Positions 1-8,782 of a stretch of DNA of 38,787 nt are shown one piece after another (the stretch's first letter is position 1; every line of letters begins with the position of its first letter). The position numbers were made by a program, and so were the translations under genes. Source of the stretch: Bacteroidales bacterium. Its GTDB lineage: Bacteria > Bacteroidota > Bacteroidia > Bacteroidales > UBA7960. The notes below the pieces were generated by a model. The model had not been told where the DNA came from. It searched no databases and saw only the letters and a program-made list of their open reading frames with translations. The stretch is taken from contig PXAA01000105.1 of NCBI GenBank assembly GCA_003567205.1, positions 1-38,787 of the forward strand, written 5' to 3'.

Positions 1-463
1 CATAAAGCGGCAAAATCCCCGACAATACCTCTTCATCGTACACCTCGTCATAAGGGATCTCAGCATAGGTCAGGGCCAGAGTCACTGCATCATCCCAGGG
101 TAAACTGTTTGGTGGTGTATATACGGCAATGCGCGGAACCTTGTGCAGGCGGATTTCATCCATATTTATCTCCGGGTCGGAAATCTCACGAAGAATGCCC
201 GCTGCCTGTATGTCAGCGATCACCTGGTAGCTTACCCCGCGTATCATCATTTCCTGTTCAAACTCCGGATAATGGTCAAACATAAAACTGCCCCCGCGGT
301 AGTTCAGGAGCCAGCTTACTTCCACATCATAGGTCAGCACATAATAAGCGATGCCATAAGCCTTCAAATGATTGCGCTGGGCATCGTCCATAGGTATAAG
401 TATTTGCGCGGCAAATGCAGACAATGGCATCCATAACAACAAAAATGACAATAAATATTTCAT
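1..463 (-). CDS. Secreted conserved Bacteroidota protein, 3' part outside the window
   Basis: The gene starts at the ATG at 463-461 and runs out of the window on the minus strand, so only about 154 codons are seen. The first 19 residues form a clear signal peptide (MKYLLSFLLLWMPLSAFAA), followed by ILIPMDDAQRNHLKAYGIAY and an LLNYRGGSF segment. From memory, this start resembles a Bacteroidota family of about 400 residues that databases often label asparagine synthetase B. Nothing visible resembles the Ntn amidotransferase or the ATP-pyrophosphatase domain of that enzyme, so the label should not be taken as function. I would call it a secreted or periplasmic protein of unknown role. It lies 43 bp downstream of dnaB in the same direction and may be read from the same transcript. 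No terminator is visible between them. Confidence 0.75.
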   Translation of the reverse strand, partial: MKYLLSFLLLWMPLSAFAAQILIPMDDAQRNHLKAYGIAYYVLTYDVEVSWLLNYRGGSFMFDHYPEFEQEMMIRGVSYQVIADIQAAGILREISDPEINMDEIRLHKVPRIAVYTPPNSLPWDDAVTLALTYAEIPYDEVYDEEVLSGILPLY

Positions 464-506
464 AGTTAAAAAACTTAGGCCGGCAGATGGCCTGAACACA
501 AATCCC

Positions 507-2039
507 TCAAAATGGTACTTCATCATCGTCCATATCATTCATTTTAGACGGGATGGTGAGGGTGTTGGGTTGGTCTTCAAAAGAATCCGAGGGTCTTATG
601 TCGGTTGACACGGCAAAATCGCCGGCTTCATAGTCTGTAAATTTTGCAAAGTTTTGAATAAAACGCAGATCAATGTCTTTTAGTGCGCCATTGCGGTGTT
701 TGGCAATAATTAGCTGCGCCAGCCCTTCGGTCGAGTTGCCCTGTTCGTCTTCGGTGATCTGGTAGTATTCAGGACGATAGATAAACAAGACCATATCTGC
801 ATCCTGTTCGATGGCACCGGATTCGCGCAAATCCGAGAGGATTGGCCGTTTGGACCCTCCCCTGGTTTCTACTGCACGGCTAAGCTGTGATACGGCAATA
901 ACCGGTATATTCAGCTCTTTGGCCAGGCTTTTCATGGATCGTGATATATTGCTGATCTCCTGTTCGCGGTTACCACGGTGATTGTCCGAGCCGGTAGTCA
1001 TTAACTGCAGGTAGTCAACGACAACCAGTTGCACATTGTGCTGGGCTTTTAGGCGCCTGCACTTGGCCCTCAGCTCAAAGATGGAAAGGGCCGGTGTATC
1101 ATCAATAAATAACGGGGCATCCGTTAATGCACTCAATCGTGCATTGAGTTGTTCCCACTCATATTGTTCCAATTGTCCACGCCTGAGCTTGTTGGAAGAA
1201 AGTTCTGTTTCACTGGAGATCAAACGGGTAACCAACTGAACACCAGACATCTCCAAAGAAAAGATGGCAATGGGTTTTTTAAAGTCCACGGCCATATTCC
1301 TAGCCATGGAAAGCATTAAGGCCGTTTTACCCATACCCGGACGGGCAGCCAGTACCACAAGGTCTGATTTCTGCCATCCGGCCGTCACCCTGTCCAGTTC
1401 CGCAAAACCACTGGGAATGCCGCTGATATGGCCATCCTGATCTTTGGCGCCTTCAATTTGTTTTACCGCCTCCTTAATCAAAGAGTGCATGTCATCGTAA
1501 TTGCGCCGGAGGTTGGTTTCACTAACGGCGAAAAGCTCCTTTTCCGCTCTGTCCAGAATATCAAAAACATCCTTACTGTCTTCGTAAGATTCTTTGATGA
1601 TCTCGGAGCTGATGCGTATCAACTCACGCTGCAGAAACTTTTGCAGGATAATGCGTGCATGGTATTCCACATTGGCAGAACTGGCCACCCTGTTGGTGAG
1701 CATGGAAATAGTATAGGCGCCGCCCACAATATCCAGTTCACCGTTTTTCTTCAGTGCTTCCGTAACGGTAAGAATGTCTACGGGCTGGCCGGCGGAAAAC
1801 AACTCATGTATTGTGGCAAATATCTTTTGATGTGTTTCTTTGTAAAATATTTCGGGCTTTAAAATATCAATGACATTGGTCAGGGCATTTTGCTCCAGCA
1901 TCATCGCCCCCAAAACGGCTTCTTCCAGGTCTATGGCCTGGGGTGGGACACGTCCGTGGTCGGAATAATCCAGCGGAAGGAAGAACTTTTTATTTTTCCG
2001 GCTGGTGGCTTCACGAATCCTTTGCTCTTTCTTTTCCAT
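507..2039 (-). CDS. dnaB: Replicative DNA helicase DnaB
   Basis: This is the hexameric 5'-3' helicase that unwinds DNA at the replication fork and recruits primase. It has 510 residues, a normal full length with no intein. The N-terminal helical domain spans about 28-130 (PPQAIDLEEAVLGAMM), followed by a linker. The RecA-like motor starts near 205. Walker A is ARPGMGKTA (232-240, Lys238), the catalytic Glu is in SLEMS (Glu263), Walker B is VVVDYLQLM (339-347), the sensor segment is SQLSR (384-388), the arginine-finger region is FIYRPEYY (Arg422), and KHRNG lies at 447-451. The C-terminus is acidic (NDMDDDEVPF). The ATG at 2039 is the only good start because the next Met is residue 46. A RecA-only paralogue lies at 17822-18718. 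Confidence 0.97.
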   Translation of the reverse strand: MEKKEQRIREATSRKNKKFFLPLDYSDHGRVPPQAIDLEEAVLGAMMLEQNALTNVIDILKPEIFYKETHQKIFATIHELFSAGQPVDILTVTEALKKNGELDIVGGAYTISMLTNRVASSANVEYHARIILQKFLQRELIRISSEIIKESYEDSKDVFDILDRAEKELFAVSETNLRRNYDDMHSLIKEAVKQIEGAKDQDGHISGIPSGFAELDRVTAGWQKSDLVVLAARPGMGKTALMLSMARNMAVDFKKPIAIFSLEMSGVQLVTRLISSETELSSNKLRRGQLEQYEWEQLNARLSALTDAPLFIDDTPALSIFELRAKCRRLKAQHNVQLVVVDYLQLMTTGSDNHRGNREQEISNISRSMKSLAKELNIPVIAVSQLSRAVETRGGSKRPILSDLRESGAIEQDADMVLFIYRPEYYQITEDEQGNSTEGLAQLIIAKHRNGALKDIDLRFIQNFAKFTDYEAGDFAVSTDIRPSDSFEDQPNTLTIPSKMNDMDDDEVPF

Positions 2040-2043
2040 GCCT

Positions 2044-2074
2044 CAAAAATACGCAATCCATGATGGGTCCACAA
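2044..2074 (-). promoter_or_regulatory. Possible promoter of dnaB
   Basis: On the minus strand a TTG (2074-2072) is followed after 20 bp by TATTTTTG (2051-2044), matching the Bacteroidota -7 consensus TAnnTTTG. The -7 box ends only 4 bp before the dnaB ATG, so it would give a leaderless or nearly leaderless transcript. It may also be a chance match in AT-rich DNA. Confidence 0.35.
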
Positions 2075-2138
2075 CTATTTCTGCATAAATAATTATTAAC
2101 AATGATCCCCGCACCCGGCATCCTCAAGTATAAGCGGA

Positions 2139-4103
2139 TTATTCCACATCCTGTTCCTTTTCTGTTCGCATCACCCTGAATTCTGTTCGCCTGTTATTGG
2201 CACGGCCCTCTTCTGTTTCGTTAGTGTCTATCGGGCGGGTATCAGCAAACCCCATATAACTGATCCTGTCCTTTGATATCCCCCGCCCCGTCAGATAATC
2301 ACGAACGCTCATGGCACGTTTTTCTGACAATACCATATTGTAATCAAAAGAACCTGTACTGTCTGTATGCCCGCTGATCTCGATATGAATACCTGGGTTT
2401 TCCTGCATAAAGCGCAATAGTTCAGCCAGTTCGGCACGCGATGATTCCCGGAGCCTGTGGCTGTCTGTTTCAAAGAAGATATTGCGCAGCACCACAGCCT
2501 GCCCTTCGGCAACCGGCTGCAGCGGGATGTTCCGCAGGTAAGGCTCGGCAATGGTTCGAAGGCCCGCATAGCTGAAGTGTTCGGAAAAAAACAAATAGCC
2601 TTCTTTTGACACATTCAATGCCAGATCCTGGCCCGCAGGCAGGGCCACCAGGAAGGATCCGTCAACGGGATCAGAGCTGGCCCCGGTAACCATCCGGTCG
2701 TCATTTACATTCACGATCGTAAAACGGGCAGACAGCGGGGTATTGGTCCGGGCATCGGTTACAATGCCCTTCATGTAAGTATGTGGCTCGGGCCGTGCAT
2801 CAGGATACAATTCAAAGGTATATAGATCGGAACCACCGTAACCGCCCTCCTTGTCGGAAGCAAACCAGGCCCACTGCCCGGAGGCTCCCACGATCAGGGA
2901 AAACTCATCGCCATGGGTGTTGATGGGGTACCCCATATTTACAGGCTCTGTCCACCGTCCCGAATCATCGCGCCGGCTATAAAAGATATCCAGGCCACCC
3001 ATACCGGGATGCCCGTCAGAAGCAAAATACAAGGTTTGGTTATCATGGTGGATAAAAGGGGACAATTCACTGCCAATGGTATTGATTAGCGGCCCCAGAT
3101 TTTCCGGTTTATTCCAGCTTCCATCCGCATTCTTTTTTGCCTTCCATATATCCATATGGCCTTTGCTCCCTTCCCTGCCACTGGCAAAGTATATGGTATT
3201 TCCGTCGGCCGATACCGAAGGTTGTGAATCCCATGCTGAAGAATTCAGGGGAGGTCCCGGATTTACCGGGACGCTCCATGTGTCCCCTTCACGCATTGCG
3301 TAATAGATGTCGCAACTTCCCAGGCCGTCGGGCCGGTTGCAGGCAGTAAAATACAAATGCCTGCCATCGGCGGTAATGGTCTGTGCACCTTCATTGCCCG
3401 AAGTGTTCAGAGGCGGCCCGAGATTTTCTGCTTTTGTCCACACACCGTCCTGAAAATAACTGATATAAAAATCTTCATAATAGGCCCCATAATCTGCCGG
3501 ATAGCCTTCACGGGGTTTTTTCCTGGTAAAAATAAGGGTCTTTTCATCGGCCGTAAGGGCCGGACTGTATTCTGCATGCTCAGAGTTAATTGCCCGACCT
3601 GGATTTTCAGGCTCAAAGGGTACCGGATTCTTTTTTGCATCAAGGGCAAATTGAGAACGCATGAGATAATCCCGGCCGCGATCCCGCAAGGCTTTGCTTG
3701 CGGATTCCATCCTGGTAAACCTTTCCATTACATCAATAGCCTTTTCGTAGTTACCCGTCCTGTACATGGCGATTCCCAGCGAGTATTTCGCAGGGGGATA
3801 AAACAAGGGATCCAGGCTGGCCACTTTCTGATAGGGGGCAATGCTTTCAGCGTAATTTTCTTCAGAAAAATAAATCTCAGCCATAAGCAAATGGGCCTCA
3901 ATAAAATCCGCATCCATGCCAATGGCACGCTTCAGTTGCCGGATGGCCTCCTGATGGTCAAAAGCCCGGTAAGCTTCCTCGGCCAGCAGATAAGTACGTG
4001 CGGCCCGGCGGCTTTCGGTTGTGAGCTCATCATGCGTCTGGCTCCAGGCGGTTCCGGCCAGCACAAACCAGGTACTAATGAAAATAAGGAAGGCTATTCG
4101 CAT
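2139..4103 (-). CDS. OmpA-family envelope protein with TPR, beta-propeller and regulatory domains (PorE-like architecture)
   Basis: I place the start at the ATG at 4103 because it opens a good signal peptide (MRIAFLIFISTWFVLAGTAW, cleavage after about residue 21). An upstream in-frame start at 4151 would add 16 polar residues. The mature protein (654 residues in all) has TPR helices (about 35-155), PD40/WD40-like propeller repeats (about 175-430, with repeated YFAS and DIYY-type strands), a carboxypeptidase-regulatory-like beta domain (about 444-510) and an OmpA C-terminal peptidoglycan-binding domain (about 535-650, ISGHTDSTGSFDYN, then GRANNRRTEF). This domain order is the one described for PorE (PG1058), a type IX secretion component of Porphyromonas gingivalis. 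Bacteroidota carry several paralogues with it, so T9SS membership is inference. No lipobox Cys is present. The protein is probably periplasmic, tethering the outer membrane to peptidoglycan. Confidence 0.85.
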   Translation of the reverse strand: MRIAFLIFISTWFVLAGTAWSQTHDELTTESRRAARTYLLAEEAYRAFDHQEAIRQLKRAIGMDADFIEAHLLMAEIYFSEENYAESIAPYQKVASLDPLFYPPAKYSLGIAMYRTGNYEKAIDVMERFTRMESASKALRDRGRDYLMRSQFALDAKKNPVPFEPENPGRAINSEHAEYSPALTADEKTLIFTRKKPREGYPADYGAYYEDFYISYFQDGVWTKAENLGPPLNTSGNEGAQTITADGRHLYFTACNRPDGLGSCDIYYAMREGDTWSVPVNPGPPLNSSAWDSQPSVSADGNTIYFASGREGSKGHMDIWKAKKNADGSWNKPENLGPLINTIGSELSPFIHHDNQTLYFASDGHPGMGGLDIFYSRRDDSGRWTEPVNMGYPINTHGDEFSLIVGASGQWAWFASDKEGGYGGSDLYTFELYPDARPEPHTYMKGIVTDARTNTPLSARFTIVNVNDDRMVTGASSDPVDGSFLVALPAGQDLALNVSKEGYLFFSEHFSYAGLRTIAEPYLRNIPLQPVAEGQAVVLRNIFFETDSHRLRESSRAELAELLRFMQENPGIHIEISGHTDSTGSFDYNMVLSEKRAMSVRDYLTGRGISKDRISYMGFADTRPIDTNETEEGRANNRRTEFRVMRTEKEQDVE

Positions 4104-4173
4104 ATTGCCTGATATAATGGTTTGGGGGTTGGAGTTTGAACCACCCCCCAATCAACCGATTAATATTGTAAAG

Positions 4174-4782
4174 TTACGGGATATTCATGAATTTATGTGC
4201 CTGAAGCGACACCATCCACCTGGGATGCTTTTTAATATAATCCACAATCTGCGGTAGGATTTTCTGATATTGGCTCCATTCGGGCTGCAAAAACAAGCGG
4301 CATTTTTCCTTCACCCGGCCTGCGTTTTTTTCAGCCCAGGCAAAATCCGTTTTTTTCTGTATAATGACCTTCAGTTCGTCTGCCATATGCAGCATATCAG
4401 GCCTGGGCTTAAGGTTTTGTTTCGGAGAAAGGCATATCCAGTCGTATTGACCGCTCAATGGATAAGCGCCGCAGGTTTCCAGGTATATGCAGATCCCTTT
4501 TTGTGTTAAACCCGCACAAAGGGCATCCAGGTTATAGTTCAGGGGTTCGCCACCGGTTATGACCACAGCCCTGGCAGGAAATGCGCAAACATAGTCAATG
4601 ATATCACTGACCATGGTCAGGGGATGAATGGAAGCATCCCAGGATTCTTTCACGTCGCACCAGTGACAACCCACATCGCAGCCACCAATACGCACAAAAG
4701 CCGAGGCTTTCCCGGTATGGAAGCCTTCGCCTTGTATGGAGCAGAACATTTCCATAACCGGCAGCAAAAGCCCCTCTTCCAT
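4174..4782 (-). CDS. queE: 7-carboxy-7-deazaguanine synthase (radical SAM)
   Basis: QueE converts 6-carboxytetrahydropterin to 7-carboxy-7-deazaguanine, the ring-contraction step of preQ0/queuosine synthesis. The radical SAM cluster motif is C-x3-C-x2-C in GGCDVGCHWCDVKESWD. Other family landmarks are SIQGEGFHTG, VITGGEPL, the WICLSPKQN segment and the C-terminal VSLQAHKFMNIP. The last matches what I remember of the Flavobacteria/Bacteroidota QueE branch. The chosen ATG at 4782 gives 202 residues beginning MEEGLLLPVMEMF. An in-frame TTG at 4830, one base after the folD stop, would add 16 residues and cannot be excluded, since some relatives carry a similar leader. The gene follows folD almost without a gap and is probably cotranscribed with it. 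No other queuosine gene is in the window. Confidence 0.92.
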   Translation of the reverse strand: MEEGLLLPVMEMFCSIQGEGFHTGKASAFVRIGGCDVGCHWCDVKESWDASIHPLTMVSDIIDYVCAFPARAVVITGGEPLNYNLDALCAGLTQKGICIYLETCGAYPLSGQYDWICLSPKQNLKPRPDMLHMADELKVIIQKKTDFAWAEKNAGRVKEKCRLFLQPEWSQYQKILPQIVDYIKKHPRWMVSLQAHKFMNIP

Positions 4783-4831
4783 TTTTTTTTGTTCAGCGGG
4801 GCCCAGGTTTATCAGTTCACAATCGGCCAAA

Positions 4832-5713
4832 TTATCCGTATATTTCTTTTTTGAATGCTTTCAGGGTATTCATCAACAGGGAAACAATGGTCATTGGGCC
4901 AACGCCCCCGGGAACAGGCGTTATATGAGATGCCTTTTTTGAAACCTCGTCAAAACGAACATCCCCGATCAGCCGGAAGCCCGATTTGGTTTTGTCGGAA
5001 GGCACCCTGTGAATACCCACATCAATGACCACAGCGCCTTCTTTCACCATATCGGCAGTAACAAATTCCGGCTGACCAATGGCCACAATGAGAATATCGG
5101 CACGGGATGTTACCTCACTGAGGTTTTGTGTTTTGCTGTGACATACGGTTACCGTGGCATTGCCCGGTTCTTCATTACGGGCCATAAGCAGACTCATTGG
5201 TTTTCCGACAATATTGCTGCGTCCCAAAATCACACATTGCTTTCCCTTGGTTTCAATACGGCTGCGCATGATCAGCTCCATAATTCCATAAGGGGTTGCC
5301 GATACATAGGAGGGCAGCCCGATGGTCATGCGACCGACATTTACCGGGTGAAAGCCATCCACATCCTTTTCCGGAACAATGTGTTGTATTACCTTTTGGT
5401 TATCAATGTGCGCAGGCAGGGGCAACTGGACGATCAGCCCGTCAATTTCCGGGTCTTTGTTGATGAATTCAACCGCCTCAAGAAGCTCTTCTTCCGACAC
5501 ATCGGCAGGAAAACGATAGGTGGAAGAATCAAAACCAACCTGTTTACAGGCCCTGGCCTTACTGTTCACATATGTTTCACTGGCCGGGTCCTCACCGACC
5601 AGAATCGCCGCCAGATGAGGCACCTTACCATCCAGGTCCTTTATCCGCTGAACCTCCCCGGCAATTTCCTGTTTAATGGTTTCCGCAATCTGTTTTCCGT
5701 CAATCAACTGCAT
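4832..5713 (-). CDS. folD: Bifunctional methylenetetrahydrofolate dehydrogenase / methenyltetrahydrofolate cyclohydrolase
   Basis: FolD interconverts 5,10-methylene-, 5,10-methenyl- and 10-formyl-tetrahydrofolate, feeding purine and formyl-Met synthesis. It has 293 residues, the normal length. The catalytic segment is [16 protein letters not shown] with Tyr48 and Lys52. The QLPLPAHI motif starts at Gln96, the KDVDGFHP loop follows near 116-123, and the NADP-binding GRSNIVGKP lies at 164-172. The C-terminus has the [12 protein letters not shown] signature. The ATG at 5713 is the natural start. Upstream, between ffh and folD, lies a seven-unit heptamer array (5762-5810). It sits in the folD leader or promoter region if folD has its own promoter. 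Confidence 0.97.
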   Translation of the reverse strand: MQLIDGKQIAETIKQEIAGEVQRIKDLDGKVPHLAAILVGEDPASETYVNSKARACKQVGFDSSTYRFPADVSEEELLEAVEFINKDPEIDGLIVQLPLPAHIDNQKVIQHIVPEKDVDGFHPVNVGRMTIGLPSYVSATPYGIMELIMRSRIETKGKQCVILGRSNIVGKPMSLLMARNEEPGNATVTVCHSKTQNLSEVTSRADILIVAIGQPEFVTADMVKEGAVVIDVGIHRVPSDKTKSGFRLIGDVRFDEVSKKASHITPVPGGVGPMTIVSLLMNTLKAFKKEIYG

Positions 5714-5761
5714 ATCTTACTAATCCCCATTTTTACTACCAAAAAGTAAAATATTAAGACT

Positions 5762-5810
5762 AAATACTAAATACTAAATACTAAATACTAAATACTAATT
5801 ACTAATTACT
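5762..5810 (-). repeat. Heptamer tandem array (AGTATTT/AGTAATT), copy 1
   Basis: Read on the minus strand, this is two AGTAATT units followed by five AGTATTT units, seven exact 7-bp units without spacers. It sits between ffh and folD, ending about 48 bp before the folD start. A second array at 35875-35916 begins with the same two AGTAATT and two AGTATTT units, giving a 31-base identity including flanks. Both are oriented the same way relative to the downstream gene. Confidence 0.9.
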
Positions 5811-5859
5811 TCTTAAAATCTGCCCACCCACCGTCCCTCCGTCCTTAGGTCTGTACGAC

Positions 5860-7200
5860 CTACCTCCGCGCACCCTGAAGGTTGCGCATCAAATTTGTCA
5901 TTTTTCCTTTGCCTCCCGATGATACCATGCGCATCATCTTCCTGGTATCCTCAAATTGCTTCACCAGTTTATTCACTTCCTGTATGTTCGTACCAGCGCC
6001 ACTGGAGATACGTTTTCGCCTGCTTCCGTTAAGGATGGCCGGATTTTCCCTTTCTGCAGGCGTCATGGAATAAATAATGGCCTCAATTCCTTTGAAAGCA
6101 TCATCTTCCAGGTCAATGTCCTTGATGGCCTTGCCCATACCCGGGATCATCTCCATGAGATCCTTTACATTACCCATTTTTTTAATTTGCTGCAATTGCG
6201 ACAGAAAATCATTAAAATTGAACTGATTCTTTGCCAGTTTTTTCTGAAGCTTTTTGGCTTCTTCTTCGTCATACTGCTCCTGGGCTTTTTCCACCAGGGA
6301 TACAATATCGCCCATTCCCAGGATCCTGTCGGCCATCCGGCGGGGGTGAAACACGTCAATGGCATCGACCTTTTCACCAATACCGACAAATTTTATGGGT
6401 TTATCCACCACCGAACGTATGGTCAGGGCGGCTCCACCCCTGGTATCACCATCCAGTTTGGTCAATACCACCCCTTCGTAATCAAGCCGGTCGTTAAAGG
6501 CTTTTGCTGTATTCACCGCATCCTGTCCAGTCATGGCATCCACCACAAAAAGGGTTTCCTGGGGATTCAGCGTTTTTTTAAGTGCGGCGATCTCATCCAT
6601 CATTTGCCGGTCGATGGCCAGGCGCCCGGCCGTATCGACCACTACTACCTGGTGCCCCATGGTTTTTGCATGCGCCACTGCCTTTTTAGCAATGCCCACA
6701 GGATCTTTGTCATCCTCCCCGGCAAATACCTCTACGTCAATCTGGCCACCCAGCACCTTCAGCTGTTCAATGGCCGCCGGACGGTAGACGTCACAAGCAA
6801 CCAGCAAAACCTTTTTCCCTTTCTTGGCTTTCAGGTAATTGGCCAGTTTGGCAGAAAAAGTAGTCTTTCCGCTTCCTTGCAAACCGGCAACAAGAATAAT
6901 GACAGGGCTTCCTTTCAGATCGAGTTCTTCATGGGTTGAACCCATCAGTTCGGTAAGCTCTTCGTGAACCACCTTTATCATTAATTGCCCGGGTGAAACA
7001 GCGGTCAGCACATCACGCCCCAGGGCTTTTTCTTTGACCTTCTCGGTAAAGGATTTTGCAATTTTAAAATTGACGTCCGCATCCACCAGGGCACGCCGGA
7101 CATCCTTCAGGGATTCAGCCACATTAACTTCAGTAACATGCCCCTGGCCCTTTAACACCTTAAACGCCTTTTCTAACTTATCATTAAGATTATCAAACAT
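5860..7200 (-). CDS. ffh: Signal recognition particle protein (GTPase)
   Basis: Ffh binds signal sequences and 4.5S RNA and, with FtsY, targets ribosomes to SecYEG. I start it at the ATG at 7200 (MFDNLNDKLEKAFKVLKGQG, the usual N-terminus), giving 446 residues. An open frame continues 18 codons upstream to 7254, but those residues do not look like the family and overlap a promoter. The N helical bundle covers about 1-85. The G domain contains GLQGSGKTT (106-114), DTAGR (189-193) and TKLDGD (247-252). The M domain contains the RNA-binding SRRKRISSGAG and a Met-rich end (RKMMRMVSSGGKGKMTNLMR). It is the first gene after a divergent promoter region shared with the TPR gene at 7345. Confidence 0.97.
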   Translation of the reverse strand: MFDNLNDKLEKAFKVLKGQGHVTEVNVAESLKDVRRALVDADVNFKIAKSFTEKVKEKALGRDVLTAVSPGQLMIKVVHEELTELMGSTHEELDLKGSPVIILVAGLQGSGKTTFSAKLANYLKAKKGKKVLLVACDVYRPAAIEQLKVLGGQIDVEVFAGEDDKDPVGIAKKAVAHAKTMGHQVVVVDTAGRLAIDRQMMDEIAALKKTLNPQETLFVVDAMTGQDAVNTAKAFNDRLDYEGVVLTKLDGDTRGGAALTIRSVVDKPIKFVGIGEKVDAIDVFHPRRMADRILGMGDIVSLVEKAQEQYDEEEAKKLQKKLAKNQFNFNDFLSQLQQIKKMGNVKDLMEMIPGMGKAIKDIDLEDDAFKGIEAIIYSMTPAERENPAILNGSRRKRISSGAGTNIQEVNKLVKQFEDTRKMMRMVSSGGKGKMTNLMRNLQGARR

Positions 7201-7220
7201 ATCCCAAATAATATTTTTGG

Positions 7221-7255
7221 CAAAAATACCATTTATTCTGCTATTTTCACACAAA
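7221..7255 (-). promoter_or_regulatory. Promoter of ffh
   Basis: On the minus strand TTTG (7255-7252) is followed after 23 bp by TATTTTTG (7228-7221), a match to the Bacteroidota TAnnTTTG -7 element. The box lies 20 bp upstream of the chosen ATG at 7200, supporting that start over the longer frame. Confidence 0.55.
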
Positions 7256-7287
7256 AAGTCCCTGGCAGACCAACAAGATTATTTGCA

Positions 7288-7318
7288 TTGTACGGCTCTT
7301 TGTTTTTTGTTACCTTTG
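7288..7318 (+). promoter_or_regulatory. Promoter of the TPR-comA-popT cluster
   Basis: TTG (7288-7290) and TACCTTTG (7311-7318) are separated by 20 bp, a textbook Bacteroidota -33/-7 pair. Transcription would begin around 7325, downstream of the ATG at 7321, favouring translation from 7345. Confidence 0.6.
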
Positions 7319-7344
7319 CGATGTCGTTTTTGAAGGTTGACAGG

Positions 7345-8739
7345 ATGAAAAATGAAATGAAAGACAACTTCAGTGTGCCCTGGCAGGTAGACAAGTATGA
7401 AGCACTCTCTCATCAAAAAGAGTCCATTTATTTTGACGTCGATGATTTTGAAGAGATCATCGACCACTACCTTGTTATGGGCTCGTACAAGCAATCATTG
7501 AACGCAGCAGAAATTGCCTGTGGTGTGCACCCCGCTTCCATCCCCCTGATGCTAAAAAAAGCCCAGTTGCTGGCCACCTTCAACAAGGAGGACCACGCCC
7601 TGGAACTTTTGGCCACATTGGAGAACCTTGACCCTTTCAATAACGATGTCGTATTGACAAGGGCAGCCATTTACTCGCAACTCAAGGATTATCAAAAAGC
7701 CATTGAAGAATACAATAAAGCCGTTTTTGGGGCAGACGAACCTGATTTTGTATATTGCAACATAGCCATTGAATACGAGAACCTGGGCAATTTTGACAAA
7801 ACCCTCGAATACCTTGATAAAGCCCTCAAGGTAAACCCCGATAACGACCTGGCCATTTACGAGGCAGCCTATTGTTTCGACTTATTGTCACTCACCGAGG
7901 AGGGCATCACCTTTTTCCAGCAGCTTATTGACAGAAACCCTTACAGTACGGAAGCGTGGTTTAACCTCGGGGTATCCTATATCAATGCGGGGCTTTACGA
8001 AAAGGCACTGGAAGCCCTGGAATATTCCCTGGCCATTGATCACCGGCACGAACATTCATGGTTTCACAAGGGATACACGCTCAGTTTGCTCAACCGGCAC
8101 CAGGAGGCCATCGTAGCATATAAGGAATCCATGGCCGAAGGCGACAGCGACCCCATGAAGCACTATTACATCGGGGAATGCCATGAAAAACTCGAAGATT
8201 ATCATAGCGCAAAAACATGCTATCTGAACAGTATACGCATTGACCCGGAGCTGGCAGACGCCTGGGTAGGCATTGGTATCTGCGATCTTGAAACCGGGAA
8301 CACTGCCGGGGCAATCAGGCATCTGGAGAAAGGACTCTCGCTCGACCCGGAAAACATCAACTACCTTTGCCTGCTTGCCAACACCTATTTCACGCTCGAT
8401 CAGCATGATGAAGCGCAAAGCACTTATGAAAAAGCCATTAAGGCCGATCCTGAAGACGAAGAAACCTGGCTGGAATATGCTGAAGCTTTGTCGAACCTGA
8501 GCCAATGGGATCAGGCACAGCAAGTGCTTACAAGGGGAATTGAAAGTCTGCCGGGTCGCAGCAACATCCTTTATTTCATGGCAGCCATCCTCTTCCTTTC
8601 CGGGAAAAAACAAGAAGCCGGTTTTTTCCTGGAAGAAGCGTACCATCACGATACAGAAGGCCTGAATACCATAAGAGTACGTTTCCCGAAACTCAAGGAA
8701 AACCTTGCTTTTCTGGAAGCCCTTGACAATCTTTCATAA
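7345..8739 (+). CDS. Cytoplasmic tetratricopeptide repeat protein
   Basis: This 464-residue protein consists almost wholly of TPR units, for example ALEYSLAIDHRHEHSWFHKG and YEKAIKADPEDEETWLEYAE. It has no signal peptide or membrane segment, so it is a cytoplasmic scaffold or adaptor whose partner is unknown. Start choice: the frame is open from a TTG at 7288 and has ATGs at 7321 and 7345. The promoter at 7288-7318 overlaps or immediately precedes the earlier ones, so I take 7345 (MKNEMKDNFSVPW). It is 43 bp upstream of the phosphosulfolactate synthase gene and in the same direction. I recall TPR, comA-like and DUF368 genes occurring together in other Bacteroidota, suggesting a shared but undefined role. 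Confidence 0.85.
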   Translation: MKNEMKDNFSVPWQVDKYEALSHQKESIYFDVDDFEEIIDHYLVMGSYKQSLNAAEIACGVHPASIPLMLKKAQLLATFNKEDHALELLATLENLDPFNNDVVLTRAAIYSQLKDYQKAIEEYNKAVFGADEPDFVYCNIAIEYENLGNFDKTLEYLDKALKVNPDNDLAIYEAAYCFDLLSLTEEGITFFQQLIDRNPYSTEAWFNLGVSYINAGLYEKALEALEYSLAIDHRHEHSWFHKGYTLSLLNRHQEAIVAYKESMAEGDSDPMKHYYIGECHEKLEDYHSAKTCYLNSIRIDPELADAWVGIGICDLETGNTAGAIRHLEKGLSLDPENINYLCLLANTYFTLDQHDEAQSTYEKAIKADPEDEETWLEYAEALSNLSQWDQAQQVLTRGIESLPGRSNILYFMAAILFLSGKKQEAGFFLEEAYHHDTEGLNTIRVRFPKLKENLAFLEALDNLS

Positions 8740-8782
8740 CAATCCGATAATTCCACATCACATCCTTAAAAAAACAACTGAC

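Noticed and set aside
3357-4112. Open frame of 251 codons on the plus strand
   Set aside because: It lies wholly antisense to the OmpA-family gene, shows no recognisable domain or signal peptide, and has no promoter or ribosome-binding site. It is a by-product of codon bias on the other strand.
4103-4151. Upstream start for the OmpA-family protein
   Set aside because: The extra 16 residues (GGGSNSNPQ...) would precede and spoil a good signal peptide, so the ATG at 4103 is preferred.
5956-6939. Open frame of 327 codons on the plus strand
   Set aside because: It is antisense to ffh, with a His/Phe-rich translation unlike any real protein. It reflects the reverse complement of a conserved gene.
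8056-8649. Open frame of 197 codons on the minus strand
   Set aside because: It is antisense to the TPR gene and has no family features.
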